Counted from the first letter of the stretch, positions 26,999 through 35,260 are shown. The stretch is DNA of 64,000 nucleotides from Ligilactobacillus aviarius subsp. aviarius DSM 20655 (GCF_001436315.1 NZ_AYZA01000019.1:191305-255304); one strand, 5' to 3'. Notes: generated by a model not told the origin, from the letters alone. Numbers and translations are program-made.

Positions 26999-27884
26999 AG
27001 TCTCGATCAATATCAAACATTTTTTCATTGATTCCGCGCTGGCATTCCGCTTGAATCGTAACGTGCGAGATATGATATTTGTCTTGAAGTAACTTACTGA
27101 TTTGACGATAAATCGGTTCAACTTCACTTAACTTAATGTCTTCACAGTTAATGTGCGCTGAAAACATTGTATGATGTTCGTCAACGAGCCAAGCATGCAC
27201 GTGGTGGACCGAGTTCACCTGCGGAATACTCGTAATGTCCTTTTTGATTGCATCATAATCGATATCTGGAGCAGCCTGCATCAAAATATTGATCGTTTTT
27301 TGAATGATTGGCAGGGCTTCATATGCAATGTAAAGGGCAACCAGAACTGACACAACTGGATCAAGCCATTTAACATGCCAGAAAATCAAAATAATCCCGG
27401 TAATTACGACTCCAATTGATGACAGTCCATCTGCCAAAATATGAAGATAGGTCGCTTTAATGTTTAAACTGTGGCGGCTTCCCGCATGCAACAAACCCGC
27501 TGAAATAAAGTTGGCTAATAGGCCGACAACCGCAACGACTGTCATAATATCACCGTTAACGTGATCCGGATGCATAAATCGTTTGACTGCTTCGATTACG
27601 ATAAAAAGGGCAATTACGATCAATAACCCCGCATTTAGGAGCGCTGATAGGATCTCAGCCCGGCGGTAACCAAACGTTCGCTGGGGCGTTTCAGGTTTAA
27701 TCGCAATTCGTTGTGCAATATAACTAATTACGATCGAGGCTGAATCACTTAAATTATGAAATGCATCAGAAAGCAAAGCTAAACTTCCTGAAAGAAGCCC
27801 ACCTAAAATTTCAACAACGGTAATCAAAACGTTTAAAAACGTTACCCAGAAGAAACGAACTGTACTTACATTTTCAGTTTCCAT
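26997..27884 (-). CDS. Cation diffusion facilitator (CzcD/ZitB-like)
   Basis: The 295-residue protein has six transmembrane helices and the CDF transport-site ligands: SDAFHNLSDS in helix 2 and HILADGLSS in helix 5. A cytoplasmic C-terminal metal-binding domain (about 200-290, with VHHVHAWLVDE) follows. It exports Zn2+ or another divalent metal by proton antiport. No long His-rich loop is present. AAAGGAGG precedes ATG 27884. Confidence 0.92.
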   Translation of the reverse strand: METENVSTVRFFWVTFLNVLITVVEILGGLLSGSLALLSDAFHNLSDSASIVISYIAQRIAIKPETPQRTFGYRRAEILSALLNAGLLIVIALFIVIEAVKRFMHPDHVNGDIMTVVAVVGLLANFISAGLLHAGSRHSLNIKATYLHILADGLSSIGVVITGIILIFWHVKWLDPVVSVLVALYIAYEALPIIQKTINILMQAAPDIDYDAIKKDITSIPQVNSVHHVHAWLVDEHHTMFSAHINCEDIKLSEVEPIYRQISKLLQDKYHISHVTIQAECQRGINEKMFDIDRD

Positions 27885-27989
27885 TCAGATCCTCCTTTTC
27901 TTTAAGTTTCTAATTCCATAATACAGGCAGGATCAAAGCTAATCAATTAATGTTGATTGTTTCATAACAGTTTCTTTAATTGGCAAAAA

Positions 27990-28038
27990 GTTATAAAAAG
28001 TTATAAAATTAAATTAAAGTTATAAAAAGTTATAAAAG
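27990..28038 (+). repeat. Direct-repeat (iteron-like) array upstream of ATPase gene 2
   Basis: Four copies of GTTATAAAA(A/T/G) start at 27990, 28000, 28019 and 28029: two adjacent pairs of 10-bp units separated by a 9-bp AT spacer. The last unit runs into the AAAAGGAGG ribosome-binding site of the ATPase gene, so a bound protein would cover the translation start. The layout mirrors the array at 2299-2370 but the unit sequence is entirely different. Confidence 0.85.
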
Positions 28039-28048
28039 GAGGTCCGCG

Positions 28049-29152
28049 ATGAATCCGTTTAATCCAAACTTTGGAAAGGTACCGCAACTTTTCCTTGATC
28101 GCAATCAAATTGTTAACGAATATATTAGTGAACTTGATTCAAATCTCGATTCTCCATTACAAACATCCGTCATTTACGGTGTTCGCGGTTCTGGAAAAAC
28201 ATCATTGTTGACAGACATTAGTAATCAACTTCGTGAAAAAGGCCACTGGATCGTCATCGATTTAACAACTAATCAGAATTTGATTCCAACCCTTACGTAT
28301 AGTCTTTATCAAGAAGCAACTTCGAAGTTTCAGCAATTGATTGGTAAGTTAAAGGGCTTCAAAGTTTCAGGATTTGAATTTCAATTACAAAATGATGTTC
28401 CGCAAAGCATCCAATACCAAATGATGCTGAAGCAAATTTTAAAGCAACTTGCTGAAAAACATATTAAAGTTTTAGTTACCCTTGATGAAGTGAAGGCAAC
28501 AAAAGAAGTCCGCGAATTTGCCTCATTATACCAATTACTAATTCGTGAAAATTTACCAATCGCACTGATTATGACCGGACTACCGGAAAATATTTCTGAA
28601 TTACAGAATAACAGTGTTTTGACTTTTCTTTTAAGAAGCAATCGCATTGAGCTTAGTCCGTTAAGTCATGAAGCGATAATTAAGGCGTTCGCTGAAAAAT
28701 TCAATGACGGGAATAGAAAAGCAACTCCCTCAATACTGCACCGACTTACACTTTTAACCCGTGGATATGCCTATGCCTTTCAATTACTCGGGTATCTTGT
28801 ATGGAAAAATGGTACTGAAGGCGATGTAATTGACGACCAGCTAATTGACCGATTACTGCCTGAATATCAATTAGCCCTTAGTCGAAACGCATATACGAAA
28901 ATTTACCAAGATCTGTCATACCAAGATCGTGAATTCGTCCGGGCAATGGCGAACAGCGCCGACGATAAGGTTAAAATGAAATATATCGGTGAACAGATGG
29001 AAAAACCAAGCAATTACATTGCAAACTACCGTCAACGCTTACTTGATAGCCAACTGATCCGAGTCGCCGGTTATGGCTACGTTTCATTTACGTTGCCGTT
29101 GTTCAAAGATTTTGTTCAATGGTATGCTCAATATGACGATGCTGGGTTTTAA
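28049..29152 (+). CDS. AAA+ ATPase with C-terminal winged helix, paralogue 2
   Basis: The 367-residue protein opens NPFNPNFGKVPQLFLDR, with Walker A GVRGSGKTS (residues 46-54) and Walker B VLVTLDEV. It has the sensor-like MTGLPENISEL, and a winged-helix end with IGEQMEKPSNYIANYRQRLL. It is collinear with the protein at 2404-3516 over its whole length. Conservation is highest in the ATPase core and in the winged helix, and lower around residues 75-130. ATG 28049 has a perfect AGGAGG. Role is unknown; its architecture and upstream repeats suggest a self-regulating DNA-binding NTPase. Confidence 0.78.
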   Translation: MNPFNPNFGKVPQLFLDRNQIVNEYISELDSNLDSPLQTSVIYGVRGSGKTSLLTDISNQLREKGHWIVIDLTTNQNLIPTLTYSLYQEATSKFQQLIGKLKGFKVSGFEFQLQNDVPQSIQYQMMLKQILKQLAEKHIKVLVTLDEVKATKEVREFASLYQLLIRENLPIALIMTGLPENISELQNNSVLTFLLRSNRIELSPLSHEAIIKAFAEKFNDGNRKATPSILHRLTLLTRGYAYAFQLLGYLVWKNGTEGDVIDDQLIDRLLPEYQLALSRNAYTKIYQDLSYQDREFVRAMANSADDKVKMKYIGEQMEKPSNYIANYRQRLLDSQLIRVAGYGYVSFTLPLFKDFVQWYAQYDDAGF

Positions 29153-29203
29153 TCATCTCCATCTGTGCTACAATCAAGTTAAACATCAAAGGAGGAATCT
29201 TTT

Positions 29204-30631
29204 ATGATCGATCGGATTGAAAAATCGGCCTGTACATCTGTCATGGTTGGGAAAAAAGCGTCATTAAACGGCTCAACATTTATTGCCCGCAATGAAGATC
29301 GGCTCGTTGCCATCTATCCGAAACGCTTTTTGATTCAACCAGCAGTCAGCGGTCGCAAAGAAGTTTACAAATCAACTTATAACAAGCTTGAAGTGCCGTT
29401 ACCCGAATCTGGTTATCGGTATTCTTCAACTCCAAACGTCACAATGGAAGACGGACTCAATGAAGAAGACGGCTTTAACGAAAAGGGCGTTGGCGAGTCT
29501 GCAACCGAAAGTGTTTATGCCAATGAACGCGTGTTAGCATGCGATCCATACAACAAGGATGGGTTGGCTGAAGATTCAATGACAACACTTGTTTTACCGT
29601 TCATTAATTCTGCTCGTGAAGGAGTTCAATATTTAGGCAAATTAATTGCCAAATACGGCGCCGCTGAAGGAAACGGCGTTCAATTCAACGACCGCGATGA
29701 AGTTTGGTACATGGAAATCGCAACTGGTCATCACTGGGTTGCCATTCGCATTCCCGATGACTGCTATGCCGTTGCGGCTAACCAAATCGCAATTGAAGAA
29801 ATTGATTTTAATGATCCGGACAACTTTATGTGGTCTGGCGGTATCCAAGAATTCGTTGAACAAAACCACTTAAATCCGGATGAAGGTCACTTCAATTTCC
29901 GGCATATTTTTGGAACGGATACTGAAAAAGACCACCATTACAACACGCCACGGGTATGGTTTGCTCAGCGGTATTTGAATCCTGAGGTTGATCAGGACCC
30001 TGAATCACCAAATATGCCGTTTATCCGCAAGCCAAGCCGGAAACTTTCGCTTGAAGATATTCAGTATATTTTAAAATCACACTACAACGAAACAAAGTAT
30101 GATCCGCTTGGAAACGGTGATCTTCGTGACCGGAAGAAATACCGGGCAATTTCACTTTCGCGGACTGCCAACTCACACATTCTCGAAATGCAGTCAAATG
30201 GTGAAGGGGTTCAATGGCTTTCGTTGGGTGTGCCGGCATTTTGTCCGCACATTCCATTCTTTACGAATGCTAACGACACTGATCCCTCATACAGCAATAC
30301 ACCCGTAAAAATGGATCTGCAAACGGACAGTGCTTACTGGTTGTATGAAACATTAGCAATGGTCGTTGAAAGTCACTATGCTGACTTTATCCAAGATGAT
30401 TTAGATTTTCAAAAGAAACTTTCACAATGGAGTCATGCTAAAGTTAACGAAGTCAATGATTACGTTGCTGCGCATGACTTAAAAGGCGAGGCTTTAACTA
30501 AATTCTTAACCGATCAAAATCATGAGATCGTTGCCCATTGCAACCAACGGACAAAGGAGTTTATCGCGGAATTGATTACCCGTGGAACTGAACTGTCTGG
30601 GTTAACATTCAAGATGGACCCAAACTTATAA
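29204..30631 (+). CDS. pepD: C69-family dipeptidase
   Basis: The 475-residue protein has the N-terminal-nucleophile cysteine C10 in SACTSVMVGKKAS and the family motif GVGESATES (about residues 95-103). It also has YNKDGLAEDSM and DRDEVWYMEIATGHHW. Lactobacillal PepD enzymes cleave dipeptides in the cytoplasm and supply amino acids. AAAGGAGG lies upstream of ATG 29204. Its terminator at 30645 marks the left junction of the prophage, so the gene itself is not disrupted. Confidence 0.92.
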   Translation: MIDRIEKSACTSVMVGKKASLNGSTFIARNEDRLVAIYPKRFLIQPAVSGRKEVYKSTYNKLEVPLPESGYRYSSTPNVTMEDGLNEEDGFNEKGVGESATESVYANERVLACDPYNKDGLAEDSMTTLVLPFINSAREGVQYLGKLIAKYGAAEGNGVQFNDRDEVWYMEIATGHHWVAIRIPDDCYAVAANQIAIEEIDFNDPDNFMWSGGIQEFVEQNHLNPDEGHFNFRHIFGTDTEKDHHYNTPRVWFAQRYLNPEVDQDPESPNMPFIRKPSRKLSLEDIQYILKSHYNETKYDPLGNGDLRDRKKYRAISLSRTANSHILEMQSNGEGVQWLSLGVPAFCPHIPFFTNANDTDPSYSNTPVKMDLQTDSAYWLYETLAMVVESHYADFIQDDLDFQKKLSQWSHAKVNEVNDYVAAHDLKGEALTKFLTDQNHEIVAHCNQRTKEFIAELITRGTELSGLTFKMDPNL

Positions 30632-30644
30632 TAAAGAAACAAAT

Positions 30645-30676
30645 AACCGCATGAAATCAATGCTCATGCGGTTTTA
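30645..30676 (+). terminator. Terminator after dipeptidase gene
   Basis: AACCGCATGA / TCATGCGGTT (10 bp) followed by TTATAA. Confidence 0.8.
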
Positions 30677-30720
30677 TAATGCTCAAAATATTTAAATGGT
30701 TGCGAAATGGTCGCAATGCT
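30677..30720. other. Probable left prophage attachment region (attL)
   Basis: This 44-bp gap lies between the host dipeptidase terminator and the stop codon of the integrase. It contains TTGCGA, five bases, TCGCAA (30700-30716), the kind of imperfect palindrome with short centre used by tyrosine recombinases. The right attachment site is beyond the window, so the core cannot be defined by comparison. Confidence 0.45.
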
Positions 30721-31845
30721 TTACAAATTATCCAATTCACTAATTAATTTTCGCTTGGCTTTTTTAGTAACATGAAGATATATTTTTTCGGTTACGTTGG
30801 AAGAATGACCAACTCGTTCTTTAATAACATACAACGGCACTCCAAGTTCTGCAAGTTTAGAGATATGCGTATGGCGGAAAATATGCGTTGTTAGGTGTTT
30901 ATTCAAACCGAGTTTGCTTTCGACACGTTTCAAGTATTGATTGATATTAACGGGGTGGTAGGGCGTTCCGTTCTGCGTTTCAAAAATAAAGCTGCTTTTA
31001 TGCGGCGTTTTCTTTTCAAAATTTAAAATTTCGATTGCCCGTTTTGAAAGTTCAATATCCCGGACCGATTTTTTAGTTTTAGGAGAATTTGATTTGCTTC
31101 TGCTTTTCGATGAAACATCTAGATAGTTGAGTGTCCCGGTAACACTTGCAAAGTATGCCCCGTCAATATTTTTAATATCATCAAATTTTAAAGAAGCAGC
31201 TTCTCCAAAACGCATTCCTGTAAGGTATAACCATTCAATCAGCGCGGCGTATGGTTTGTTTTCGTTCCAAGTATAATCAAGAATAGCTTGCATTTCGTCA
31301 TCTTCAAGAAATTTATTCTCAATATTAGGCGCTTCTTCTCTTTTCCAAACAATTTCGACTTCTTTCATCGGGTTCTTATCTATGTATTCTGATTGCTTAG
31401 CCCATTTAAAAAACGTATTCAGGCGATAATACATATTCTTAACGGTGTTCACTCTCAAACCTGAATTATATTGAATATAGTCAATTTTCTTTTCGATAAA
31501 GTGGGGTGTAATGTTTCGCAAAAGCGTATCTTCATCAAAATATTTATTAATTTGACTTTGGAAAGTGCATTTTAAGGAAATATAAGTTGAACGTTTGGTG
31601 TTATTTTTCCGAAACTCTAACCATTTATCAATGGCGTCGCATAGCCTAATATTTTTCTGAACAGGGGAAAGAGTGCTTTTCTCTACTGCTTTTTCAATGC
31701 GTTCTGTTAAGATTATCCGAGCCTGTTTCTGTGCTGCTCTTGATTTGGAATTTAGGGTGCAGGACACTGTTTTGCGTTTTTCGGTCAGCGGGTCTTTGTA
31801 ATCTTGAAAATATCTAAATTTCCCATTTCTTTCTTTGATATACAA
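30721..31845 (-). CDS. int: Phage tyrosine integrase
   Basis: The 374-residue recombinase has an AP2-like arm-binding N-terminus (KFRYFQDYKDPLTEKRK), a SAM-like core-binding domain (about 65-165), and a catalytic domain. The catalytic signatures are TGMRFGEAASLKFDDI, HIFRHTHISKLAELGVP and VGHSSNVTEKIYLHV (R, HxxR, H and nucleophile Y). It integrates and excises the prophage at the adjacent att site. The start is TTG 31845, eight bases after AGGAG. It is transcribed toward attL. Confidence 0.93.
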   Translation of the reverse strand: MYIKERNGKFRYFQDYKDPLTEKRKTVSCTLNSKSRAAQKQARIILTERIEKAVEKSTLSPVQKNIRLCDAIDKWLEFRKNNTKRSTYISLKCTFQSQINKYFDEDTLLRNITPHFIEKKIDYIQYNSGLRVNTVKNMYYRLNTFFKWAKQSEYIDKNPMKEVEIVWKREEAPNIENKFLEDDEMQAILDYTWNENKPYAALIEWLYLTGMRFGEAASLKFDDIKNIDGAYFASVTGTLNYLDVSSKSRSKSNSPKTKKSVRDIELSKRAIEILNFEKKTPHKSSFIFETQNGTPYHPVNINQYLKRVESKLGLNKHLTTHIFRHTHISKLAELGVPLYVIKERVGHSSNVTEKIYLHVTKKAKRKLISELDNL

Positions 31846-31889
31846 CTCCAGTTCTCCTTTCTAGAATGTACGTTCGGCATAAGTGCTAA

Positions 31890-31914
31890 ATAAAAGCCCC
31901 GAAAGTGGGGGCTA
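31890..31914 (-). terminator. Terminator of TM2 protein gene
   Basis: On the minus strand AGCCCC / GGGGCT closes an 7-8 base loop and is followed by TTTTATTTA. Confidence 0.7.
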
Positions 31915-31927
31915 AAATAATTGCATA

Positions 31928-32260
31928 TTAGTCTTTATTTAAACTTTTTGAAACAGCTATTTGAGCCACTGCTTCTTTTTCCACTTCTTCTTCATTCTGG
32001 TGTACCCATTTTTGAATAAAGAAAGCGTCAATTAATGCCCAGGGGCCTGAAATGATAGCGCCAAAAAATGTCAATGTTAGAATAAGCATTACAACTGCGG
32101 AACCTGTTTTCTTTAAATAAAAACGATGTGCGCCAAATGCACCTAAGAAAAGCCATAGCAACCATGCTACAACTGATTTCTTTGCTTTATTAGCAACTTG
32201 ACTATCAACTAAAATTTTTTCTTGTGCATTTAGTTGATTATATGCAATTGAATGATTCAT
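31928..32260 (-). CDS. TM2-domain membrane protein
   Basis: The 110-residue protein has a cytoplasmic N-terminus and a TM2 domain (VVAWLLWLFLGAFGAHRFYL..., GPWALIDAFFI) of two helices. A charged tail EEEVEKEAVAQ follows. TM2 proteins are frequent in the lysogeny module of Lactobacillales prophages, where a superinfection-related role has been suspected; nothing in the sequence proves it here. SD AGGAGG. Confidence 0.85.
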   Translation of the reverse strand: MNHSIAYNQLNAQEKILVDSQVANKAKKSVVAWLLWLFLGAFGAHRFYLKKTGSAVVMLILTLTFFGAIISGPWALIDAFFIQKWVHQNEEEVEKEAVAQIAVSKSLNKD

Positions 32261-32318
32261 TAAGAATCCCTCCTAAATATATAATCCTTAGCTTTTTATG
32301 TCTTCAAGGTTTGGACAG

Positions 32319-32711
32319 TTAAGCAATTCCTTTAATAATCTTTTTAATCTCATCGCAAAGATAGGACAGCTTATTTTTTTGAAGAAAGTTCATGAAATTA
32401 ATATCTTCAACATCGCAGCCAGTGCAACTTGCGTATTCTTGTGCCAGTTCCTTAATCATAAAAGAATTAGCGTTCCATTCTTCTTTGCAATGGCTACTGA
32501 ATGTAGAATTGTAAATTTCACAACCGTCTTCGCCGTTGATTGCATGCCCTAGTTCGTGAAGAATAATCATCTCTTGCTCTTGCTCCGAAAGATTGTTATT
32601 TATGACTATGTGTTTTATTCTTTGTATATAGTATCCTTTGTGATCTAAATTATTATTAAATATAATATGTATGTTGTTTCTCTTAAGAAGGTCTTTAATT
32701 TTTTTATTCAC
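32319..32711 (-). CDS. ImmA/IrrE-type metallopeptidase
   Basis: The 130-residue protein carries the zinc motif HELGH (H52, E53, H56) and a downstream glutamate in the EEWNANSF helix that would complete the site. ImmA proteins cleave the ImmR-type repressor of mobile elements after DNA damage or cell signalling. Its location two genes from a short repressor that lacks its own peptidase domain fits that arrangement. Confidence 0.88.
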   Translation of the reverse strand: MNKKIKDLLKRNNIHIIFNNNLDHKGYYIQRIKHIVINNNLSEQEQEMIILHELGHAINGEDGCEIYNSTFSSHCKEEWNANSFMIKELAQEYASCTGCDVEDINFMNFLQKNKLSYLCDEIKKIIKGIA

Positions 32712-32752
32712 AAAACCAACTCACTTTTTTAATTTAGGAAGGAGACTTCAAT

Positions 32753-32971
32753 ATGAATAAGATGCTTGATTTACCAGAAGTAATTGAAACCCCAAAACAC
32801 TTTTTCTATGGACCAGTTGATATACACTTTGGTACAACAGAAAAGGCCAAAGTCGAAAAACTTGCAGACGGAATGGTGAAGATTACTAAATCATTTATTG
32901 CAAAAGATTACACATATCAAGAGAGTATGGACCCATTCGAAGGTTTTGGAAGTACGTCATCAGAAAAATAG
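32753..32971 (+). CDS. Hypothetical protein on the opposite strand within the lysogeny block
   Basis: The 72-residue protein starts at ATG 32753 with a good AAGGAG and runs against the surrounding minus-strand genes. It has no membrane segment and ends FEGFGSTSSEK. It overlaps the 3' end of the convergent gene at 32960 by 12 bp. Such a plus-strand gene in the lysogeny block could be a cargo (moron) gene. No family recognised. Confidence 0.6.
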   Translation: MNKMLDLPEVIETPKHFFYGPVDIHFGTTEKAKVEKLADGMVKITKSFIAKDYTYQESMDPFEGFGSTSSEK

Positions 32972-33358
32972 TTTAATAAACTGATTTAAAGCCGTTCGTG
33001 GAGTAAGCGGAATGCCGTTTTCATGAAGGCTTTTTTTGATTCTCTTCCAAATTTCAGGAGTATTGGCAGCTGATAGATAGTCGTGTCCTTGTGTTGTTAA
33101 CCCGTCAATTTTGAATAGGTATCCATCTTTAGTCTGTTGAACTGTTCCACGTACCAATCCATCATCAATTAAATTCAGGACAATCTGATTAATTTCAAAA
33201 ATTATCTTATTACCAGGTATCTTATTTTTAGTAACTAATTTTTCTAACTTACTATTTTGCCGAAGATTATCTAACAGTTCATCATTTCTAACGGGGTACA
33301 AGTCATTAATCTGATTAAGTACAATGTTATAAAATTCCGTATAAACCTTGTTATTCAT
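32960..33358 (-). CDS. DUF2513-like hypothetical protein
   Basis: The 132-residue protein has the layout ...YLFKIDGLTTQGHDYLSAANTPEIWKRIKKSL. This resembles the DUF2513 signature (G-L-T-x-x-G-H-x-[FY]-L then a W-x-x-[IV]-K helix), common in phage lysogeny modules. Probably a small winged-helix-like protein; function unknown. It sits between the repressor and the protease on the same strand. Confidence 0.6.
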   Translation of the reverse strand: MNNKVYTEFYNIVLNQINDLYPVRNDELLDNLRQNSKLEKLVTKNKIPGNKIIFEINQIVLNLIDDGLVRGTVQQTKDGYLFKIDGLTTQGHDYLSAANTPEIWKRIKKSLHENGIPLTPRTALNQFIKLFF

Positions 33359-33377
33359 TATTTCTCCCTATTAGACC

Positions 33378-33713
33378 TTATTTTTTCTTTTCCATATAAG
33401 CTCTGATAATGCCTTCGATGATTTCTCTATCATTATCAGTCATAGGCTTACCATCAAAGCTCATGACGGAGTTGAGCGCTTCTTGCACAGTGAAATCATC
33501 TTTATTTTTCTTTCGTTGTTCACTTCTGCCTAAAAGATAATCGGTTGTAACACCGAAATAATTTGCAATGTTTCCGAGAGTATCAGCACCGGGCACAATT
33601 CTTTCTGTTTCCCATGCACCGATAGTCTGCTGAGATACATTTAACTTTTCAGCCAATTCACGTTGGCTCATTTTTCTTTCTTTTCGTAATTCTCTAATGC
33701 GTGAACCTAACAT
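33378..33713 (-). CDS. ImmR/CI-like phage repressor
   Basis: The 111-residue protein is an N-terminal XRE HTH (MSQRELAEKLNVSQQTIGAWE, residues 15-35) plus a roughly 45-residue helical tail (ALNSVMSFDGKPMTDNDREI...). It lacks the LexA-type autopeptidase domain of classical CI. Its length and tail resemble ImmR-type repressors that are cleaved by ImmA, encoded nearby at 32319-32711. It would repress the rightward promoter from the palindromic sites at 33747-33857. Confidence 0.88.
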   Translation of the reverse strand: MLGSRIRELRKERKMSQRELAEKLNVSQQTIGAWETERIVPGADTLGNIANYFGVTTDYLLGRSEQRKKNKDDFTVQEALNSVMSFDGKPMTDNDREIIEGIIRAYMEKKK

Positions 33714-33746
33714 GATAAAAACTTCCTTTAAAATATTTAATTAACT

Positions 33747-33780
33747 TACTATAAAAAATAGTATATTACTATTTATAGTA
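33747..33780. promoter_or_regulatory. Two palindromic operator candidates on the repressor side of the switch
   Basis: Site A (33747-33763) is TACTAT, five A, ATAGTA. Site B (33767-33780) is TACTATTTATAGTA, with a shorter centre. Both lie just upstream of the minus-strand repressor gene. Confidence 0.75.
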
Positions 33781-33837
33781 GTTAGCATTAAGAAAATGTA
33801 TTTTACTAATTAAAATAGAAAAATATTAAAAAAAGTA

Positions 33838-33866
33838 TTGACTTACTATTTAGAGTAGTATATTAT
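33838..33866 (+). promoter_or_regulatory. Rightward lytic promoter with operator in the spacer
   Basis: TTGACT (33838-33843), 17 bp, TATTAT (33861-33866). The 14-bp site TACTATTTAGAGTA (33844-33857), one mismatch from operator B, fills the spacer. Repressor bound there would exclude RNA polymerase. Confidence 0.8.
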
Positions 33867-33896
33867 AATAAACGTAATGAGTTAGGAGGTGTTAAT

Positions 33897-34103
33897 TTGA
33901 AAACAAAACTCAAGGTTTTAAGAGCAGAAAGAAACATCACGCAAGAACAGCTTGCGGAAGCGTTGGGAGTGAAGCAAAACGTTGTTTCAACTTGGGAACG
34001 TGGCACAGCAACTCCTAAAGCTCAAATGATGCAAAAGATTGAAGATTATTTCAATGTACCAAAGGAAGATATTTTTTTTACAGCTTTTGACTATTATAAG
34101 TAG
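33897..34103 (+). CDS. Cro-like HTH regulator
   Basis: The 68-residue XRE protein (TQEQLAEALGVKQNVVSTWE, residues 16-35) is divergent from the repressor and first in the rightward transcript, the classic Cro position. The start is TTG 33897 with AGGAGG seven bases upstream. A further ACTA/TAGT inverted repeat overlaps its stop codon (about 34090-34104) and may be an additional operator half-site pair. Confidence 0.85.
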   Translation: MKTKLKVLRAERNITQEQLAEALGVKQNVVSTWERGTATPKAQMMQKIEDYFNVPKEDIFFTAFDYYK

Positions 34104-34158
34104 TTAAATTTATTCAAAATCGATTAATTTACTACTTAAACTAGAAAGGACATATAAG

Positions 34159-34923
34159 ATGAACGAATTACAAAACTTTAATTTTAACGGTGCTCAGGTA
34201 CGAGCATTAACGATTGATAATGAACCTTACTTTGTGGGTAAGGACGTTGCCGAAATTCTTGGATATAAGAATTCGAGAAAAGCATTGAAAGATCATGTTG
34301 ATGATGAAGATAAGGGGGTAACAAAATGTGACACCCTTGGAGGAAAGCAAAATTTGACTGTCATCAACGAATCAGGTCTTTACTCATTGATCATCAGTTC
34401 CAAACTTCCAAGTGCAAAGCAATTCAAGCACTGGATTACAAGTGAAGTTCTTCCAGAAATCCGTAAGCATGGTGCTTACATGACAGACCAGAAAGCGGAA
34501 GCAATTGTAACTGACAAGAACGCTTTGGCAGACTTACTTCAACAAGCAAGCGACCAGCTTAAAGCAAAAGACATTCAGATTGAAGAAATGAAACCTAAAG
34601 CATTGTTCGCGGACGCTGTTTCAGCAAGTAAGCAAACCGTTTTAATCGGAGAACTTGCCAAGATTATGAAAGGCAACGGAATTGAGATTGGTCAAAATCG
34701 TTTGTTTGCTTGGTTAAGAAAGCATGGATATTTAATCAGCCGAAAGGGAACTGATTACAATATGCCGACACAAAAGGCAATGAATTTAGGTTTGTTCAAA
34801 ATCAAGGAAACAACAATCACACACAGCGACGGTCATATTTCAGTAAACAAAACGCCGAAGGTTACCGGCAAAGGTCAACAGTATTTTGTGAACAAGTTCT
34901 TGAAAATGCAAGAGATTGCTTAG
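34159..34923 (+). CDS. Phage antirepressor (BRO-N plus KilAC-type)
   Basis: The 254-residue protein has an N-terminal BRO domain (PYFVGKDVAEILGYKNSRKAL, then HVDDEDKGV and NESGLYSLIISSKLPSAKQF) over about residues 12-110. A C-terminal KilAC/ANT domain has the AKIMKGNGIEIGQNRLFAWL stretch (about 170-250). It probably interferes with the repressor during induction. Coiled or linker region at 115-150. Confidence 0.92.
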   Translation: MNELQNFNFNGAQVRALTIDNEPYFVGKDVAEILGYKNSRKALKDHVDDEDKGVTKCDTLGGKQNLTVINESGLYSLIISSKLPSAKQFKHWITSEVLPEIRKHGAYMTDQKAEAIVTDKNALADLLQQASDQLKAKDIQIEEMKPKALFADAVSASKQTVLIGELAKIMKGNGIEIGQNRLFAWLRKHGYLISRKGTDYNMPTQKAMNLGLFKIKETTITHSDGHISVNKTPKVTGKGQQYFVNKFLKMQEIA

Positions 34924-34939
34924 AAAGGAAACCTAAAAA

Positions 34940-35041
34940 TTGAATAAAAGAATCAAAAAGAAGCTTACTAAAGTAATTTATAATTCTCGAAAAACTTTAG
35001 CAGAAAGAATAAGAGCCGCAAAGCGACTCATGAAATCCTAG
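34940..35041 (+). CDS. 33-residue very basic phage peptide
   Basis: TTG 34940 to TAG 35039-35041, with AAGGAAA upstream. The peptide has about 14 Lys/Arg of 33 (KRIKKKLTKV..., RIRAAKRLMKS), suggestive of nucleic-acid contact. No family recognised. Confidence 0.5.
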   Translation: MNKRIKKKLTKVIYNSRKTLAERIRAAKRLMKS

Positions 35042-35042
35042 C

Positions 35043-35204
35043 CTAGCGTTGATGTTTATTCAAAATAAAATCTGTAAATTTAACAATTAATTGTCCATCT
35101 TTTGATGATTCTGATATGCGTTCCTGCTTTAAAAACTCTTGAGTTATTGAAAGTAAATTAGTTGCAAATTTAGCCTCTGCTGGAGTCATGATTTTATTTT
35201 TCAA
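35043..35204 (-). CDS. 53-residue minus-strand phage protein
   Basis: Starting at TTG 35204, six bases from a perfect GGAGGTG, it reads 53 codons to the stop at 35043-35045, only one base from the stop of the plus-strand gene. The mostly helical protein begins KNKIMTPAEAKFATNLL. It is transcribed against the early operon from its own TATAAT (minus strand, 35237-35242). The leader is closely matched by that of the gene at 36254-36499. Confidence 0.6.
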   Translation of the reverse strand: MKNKIMTPAEAKFATNLLSITQEFLKQERISESSKDGQLIVKFTDFILNKHQR

Positions 35205-35242
35205 AATTACACCTCCCTTCAGAAGGAAATAAACAAATTATA
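35205..35242 (-). promoter_or_regulatory. Leader with -10 element and hairpin-masked SD for the 53-residue gene
   Basis: On the minus strand: TATAAT 33 nt before the start codon, a CCTTC-T-GAAGG inverted repeat, then GGAGGTG. The same parts at the same distances precede the gene starting at 36499. Confidence 0.55.
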
Positions 35243-35260
35243 GCAGAAAGGAAGATTCAA

